Of a stretch of 5,503 nt of DNA, positions 3,725-5,503 are shown one piece after another. The notes below the pieces were generated by a model. It was not told the DNA's origin and did no database searches. It saw only the letters and a program-made list of their open reading frames with translations. Source of the stretch: Candidatus Omnitrophota bacterium (GTDB lineage: Bacteria > Omnitrophota > Gorgyraeia > Aquiviventales > Aquiviventaceae). Made by a program: the position numbers and the translations under genes. Every line of letters starts with the position of its first letter. Position 1 is the first letter of the stretch. Location of the stretch: positions 25,890 through 31,392 of the forward strand of contig JAHFGZ010000003.1 of NCBI GenBank assembly GCA_023247155.1, given 5' to 3'.

Positions 3725-5503
3725 TCATATCTTCAGCACGGCGAGAAACGCGTCCTGCGGAATCTCGACGTTCCCGAACTGCTTCATCCGTTTCTTCCCT
3801 TCCGCCTGCCGCTCCCAGAGCTTGCGCTTGCGGGTGATGTCGCCCCCGTAGCACTTGCCCGTGACGTGCTTGGCCAGCGGCCGCACGGCCTCGCGGGCGA
3901 TGACATGGCTGCCGACGGCGGCCTGGATGACGACCTCGAAGAGCTGTCGGGGGATGATGGCCTTGAGCCGCTCGACGAGCGCCTTGCCCTTCTCGTAGGC
4001 CTGCCCCTTCGCCACGATGGAGGAGAGCGGCTCGCAGAGCCGGCCGTTGAGGAGGATGTCCAGCCGCACGAGCTGGGCCGGCCGGTAGCCGATGAACTCG
4101 TAGTCGAACGAGCCGTAGCCCCGGGTCAGCGACTTCAGGCGGTCGTAGAAATCGACGAGGATCTCGGCCAGCGGCAGCTCGTAGGCGAGCTTGACGCGCG
4201 TCTCGCTGAGGTACTCCGTCGAGCGGTAGACGCCGCGCTTCTGGATGGCGAGGTCCATCAGCGCGCCGACCATCTCGGCGGGACACAGGATGACCGCGGC
4301 CACGAACGGCTCGGCGATGGCCCGGATGGAGCCGGGCGGCGGCAGGTCGTTCGGGCGGTGCACCTCACGGGTCCGGCCGTCGTGGGTGGTGACCTGGAAC
4401 ACGACGCTGGGCGTCGTCAGCACGAGGGCGACCCCGTGCTCGCGCTCCAGCCGCTCCTGGACGATCTCCATGTGCAAGAGGCCCAGGAACCCGCAGCGGA
4501 ACCCCTGGCCCAGCGCGTCGGACTGCTCCGGCTCGAACTGGAACGCCGCGTCCGTGAGCGCGAACTTCTCCATCGCGCCCCGCAGGGCGGCCAGATCCTG
4601 GGCGCTGGCCGGGTAGATGCCGGCGAAGACCATCGGCTTCAGGCGCGCGAACCCCGGCAGGGGGGCCGCGGCGGGCCGCGCGCTCTCAGTCACCGTGTCG
4701 CCGGCCACCACGTCGCGGGGATGGCGGATGTTCGCGGTGAAGTAGCCGACTTCCCCGGCCCGCAGCTCGGCGACCCGCTCCGGCTGCGGGGTCAGGACGC
4801 CGAGCTCCTGGATGGTGAAGCGCTGCTGGTTCCCCATGAAGTTGACGGGCATCCCGGCGCGCATCGCGCCGTTGAAGAGCCGCACGAAGACGACCACCCC
4901 CTTGTAGGCGTCGTAGCTGGAATCAAACACGAGGCACGAGAGCGGCGCGGCGGGGTCGCCGGCGGGCGGGGGGATCTCGCGGACGATCCGCTCGAGCAGC
5001 TCCGGCACGCCCCGCCCTTCCTTGGCGCTGGCCCGCGTGACCCGCACGCCGGGGGCCTGGAGGAGGTGGGCGATCTCCGCCTCCACGCGCTCCGGCTGCG
5101 CGTTGGCGAGGTCGATCTTGTTGAGGACCGGGATGACCGCCAGGCCCCGCGCCCGGGCGAGCTGGTAGTTGGCCACGGTCTGGGCCTCCACCCCCTGCGT
5201 CGCGTCGACCACCAGCAGGGTGCCCTCGCACGCCTGGAGGCTCTTGGTCACCTCGAACGAGAAATCCACGTGCCCGGGCGTGTCGATGAGGTTGAGCAGA
5301 TACGGCTGCCCGTCGGCGGCGCGATACCGCAGGCGCACCGCCGAGGCCTTGATCGTGATGCCCCGCTCCCGCTCCAGGTCCATGTCGTCGAGGACCTGGG
5401 CCCGGAACGACCGCGCATCGACCGCGCCGGTCGTCTGCAGCAGCCGGTCGGCCAGCGTGGATTTCCCGTGGTCGATGTGCGCGACGATGCAGAAGTTGCG
5501 GAT
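3725..5503 (-). CDS. lepA: LepA, elongation factor 4 (5' end outside window)
   Basis: Translational GTPase that binds the ribosome, is reported to promote back-translocation, and affects 30S maturation and initiation. The frame is open to the window edge (592 codons, TGA at 3727-3725). The first visible residues, IRNFCIVAHIDHGKS, match residues 4 onward of E. coli LepA (599 residues), so only about 3-10 residues are missing. G-domain motifs, numbered from the window edge, are AHIDHGKST (8-16), RERGITIK (45-52), DTPGH (74-78), NKID (128-131) and SAK (159-161). Later come the translation-factor domains with the RCGFLGLLHMEIVQERLE segment. The LepA-specific C-terminal domain has CYGGDITRKRKL and EGKKRMKQFGNVEIPQ, ending in FLAVLKI without the short lysine-rich tail of E. 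coli. It is the first gene of the visible cluster; its promoter would lie upstream of the window. The A of its stop codon begins the inverted repeat that reaches the lepB start. Confidence 0.98.
   Translation of the reverse strand: MRNFCIVAHIDHGKSTLADRLLQTTGAVDARSFRAQVLDDMDLERERGITIKASAVRLRYRAADGQPYLLNLIDTPGHVDFSFEVTKSLQACEGTLLVVDATQGVEAQTVANYQLARARGLAVIPVLNKIDLANAQPERVEAEIAHLLQAPGVRVTRASAKEGRGVPELLERIVREIPPPAGDPAAPLSCLVFDSSYDAYKGVVVFVRLFNGAMRAGMPVNFMGNQQRFTIQELGVLTPQPERVAELRAGEVGYFTANIRHPRDVVAGDTVTESARPAAAPLPGFARLKPMVFAGIYPASAQDLAALRGAMEKFALTDAAFQFEPEQSDALGQGFRCGFLGLLHMEIVQERLEREHGVALVLTTPSVVFQVTTHDGRTREVHRPNDLPPPGSIRAIAEPFVAAVILCPAEMVGALMDLAIQKRGVYRSTEYLSETRVKLAYELPLAEILVDFYDRLKSLTRGYGSFDYEFIGYRPAQLVRLDILLNGRLCEPLSSIVAKGQAYEKGKALVERLKAIIPRQLFEVVIQAAVGSHVIAREAVRPLAKHVTGKCYGGDITRKRKLWERQAEGKKRMKQFGNVEIPQDAFLAVLKI

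Larger units (their letters stand above)
3599..3725 (-). repeat. 127-nt nested inverted-repeat element with four-way-junction fold between lepA and lepB
   Basis: A perfect 16-bp inverted repeat, ATCCCACCACCTGCCG at 3599-3614 with its complement at 3710-3725, encloses three more perfect stems: 3617-3624 with 3646-3653 (8 bp), 3655-3661 with 3684-3690 (7 bp) and 3691-3697 with 3701-3707 (7 bp, 3-nt loop). None cross, and the junction linkers are only 2, 1, 0 and 2 nt. In the transcript the first arm starts at the final A of the lepA UGA. The second arm contains the lepB AGGTGG ribosome binding site and ends on the AU of its AUG. It could therefore mask lepB translation unless lepA is being translated, or bring stop and start together for re-initiation. 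Alternatives are a MITE-like or palindromic element insertion (no target-site duplication seen). The pairing is read directly; the function is inferred. Confidence 0.75.

Noticed and set aside
3599..3725. tRNA or tmRNA-like gene suggested by the cloverleaf-like layout
   Set aside because: The outer stem is 16 bp, there is no 7-nt anticodon loop, no TTC-type T-loop and no CCA end, so it does not match tRNA rules.
3590..3735. Target-site duplication flanking the 16-bp inverted repeats
   Set aside because: The bases just outside the two arms (ending GGGGTC on the left, starting CATATC on the right) show no direct repeat.
3121..3837. Plus-strand open frame (238 codons) opposite lepB, the spacer and the lepA end
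   Set aside because: It is antisense to LepB catalytic boxes and crosses the structured spacer, has low-complexity Arg/Pro/Ala content, and has no domain signature.
1..5503. CRISPR array, rRNA, phage or insertion-sequence genes
   Set aside because: No spaced direct repeats, no rRNA-like sequence and no transposase or integrase motifs were seen on either strand.

Overview
The window is a very GC-rich, tightly packed stretch of bacterial chromosome. Every supported gene is on the minus strand, so transcription runs from base 5503 toward base 1. In that order the genes are lepA (elongation factor 4, a few N-terminal residues outside the window), lepB (signal peptidase I), a small glycine-zipper lipoprotein, pgsA (phosphatidylglycerophosphate synthase), der (double-GTPase ribosome assembly factor) and plsY (acyl-phosphate:glycerol-3-phosphate acyltransferase, 3' end outside the window). 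Gaps in the 3' half are short: 28, 16 and 3 nt. This looks like a housekeeping operon, with no sign of phage, transposase or resistance cargo.

Layout: 1-615 plsY, 619-1977 der, 1994-2536 pgsA, 2565-2948 lipoprotein, 2949-3024 a 76-nt spacer with a strong ribosome binding site and a possible promoter, 3025-3600 lepB, 3601-3724 a 124-nt spacer that is almost entirely foldable, and 3725-5503 lepA.

The genes join two themes. LepA and Der are translational/ribosome-assembly GTPases. PlsY and PgsA catalyse the first acylation of glycerol-3-phosphate and the committed step to phosphatidylglycerol. LepB removes signal peptides at the membrane, and the lipoprotein is an envelope component. The cluster therefore couples ribosome function to membrane and envelope construction. 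A lipoprotein and a high-GC lepA-lepB-pgsA-der-plsY order suggest an uncultured or environmental diderm such as Rokubacteria/NC10 or a deltaproteobacterial relative. That placement is inference from recalled gene order and composition, not a search.

The most striking signal is non-coding. Positions 3599-3725 are bounded by a perfect 16-bp inverted repeat. One arm starts at the last base of the lepA stop codon. The other covers the lepB Shine-Dalgarno sequence and ends on the first two bases of the lepB ATG. Three further perfect stems (8, 7 and 7 bp) lie inside without crossing and with 0-2 nt linkers, giving a four-way-junction fold. It could be a translational coupling switch or a palindromic/MITE-like insertion. 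A second, much smaller palindrome (2556-2566) spans the lipoprotein stop codon and resembles a REP-type element.
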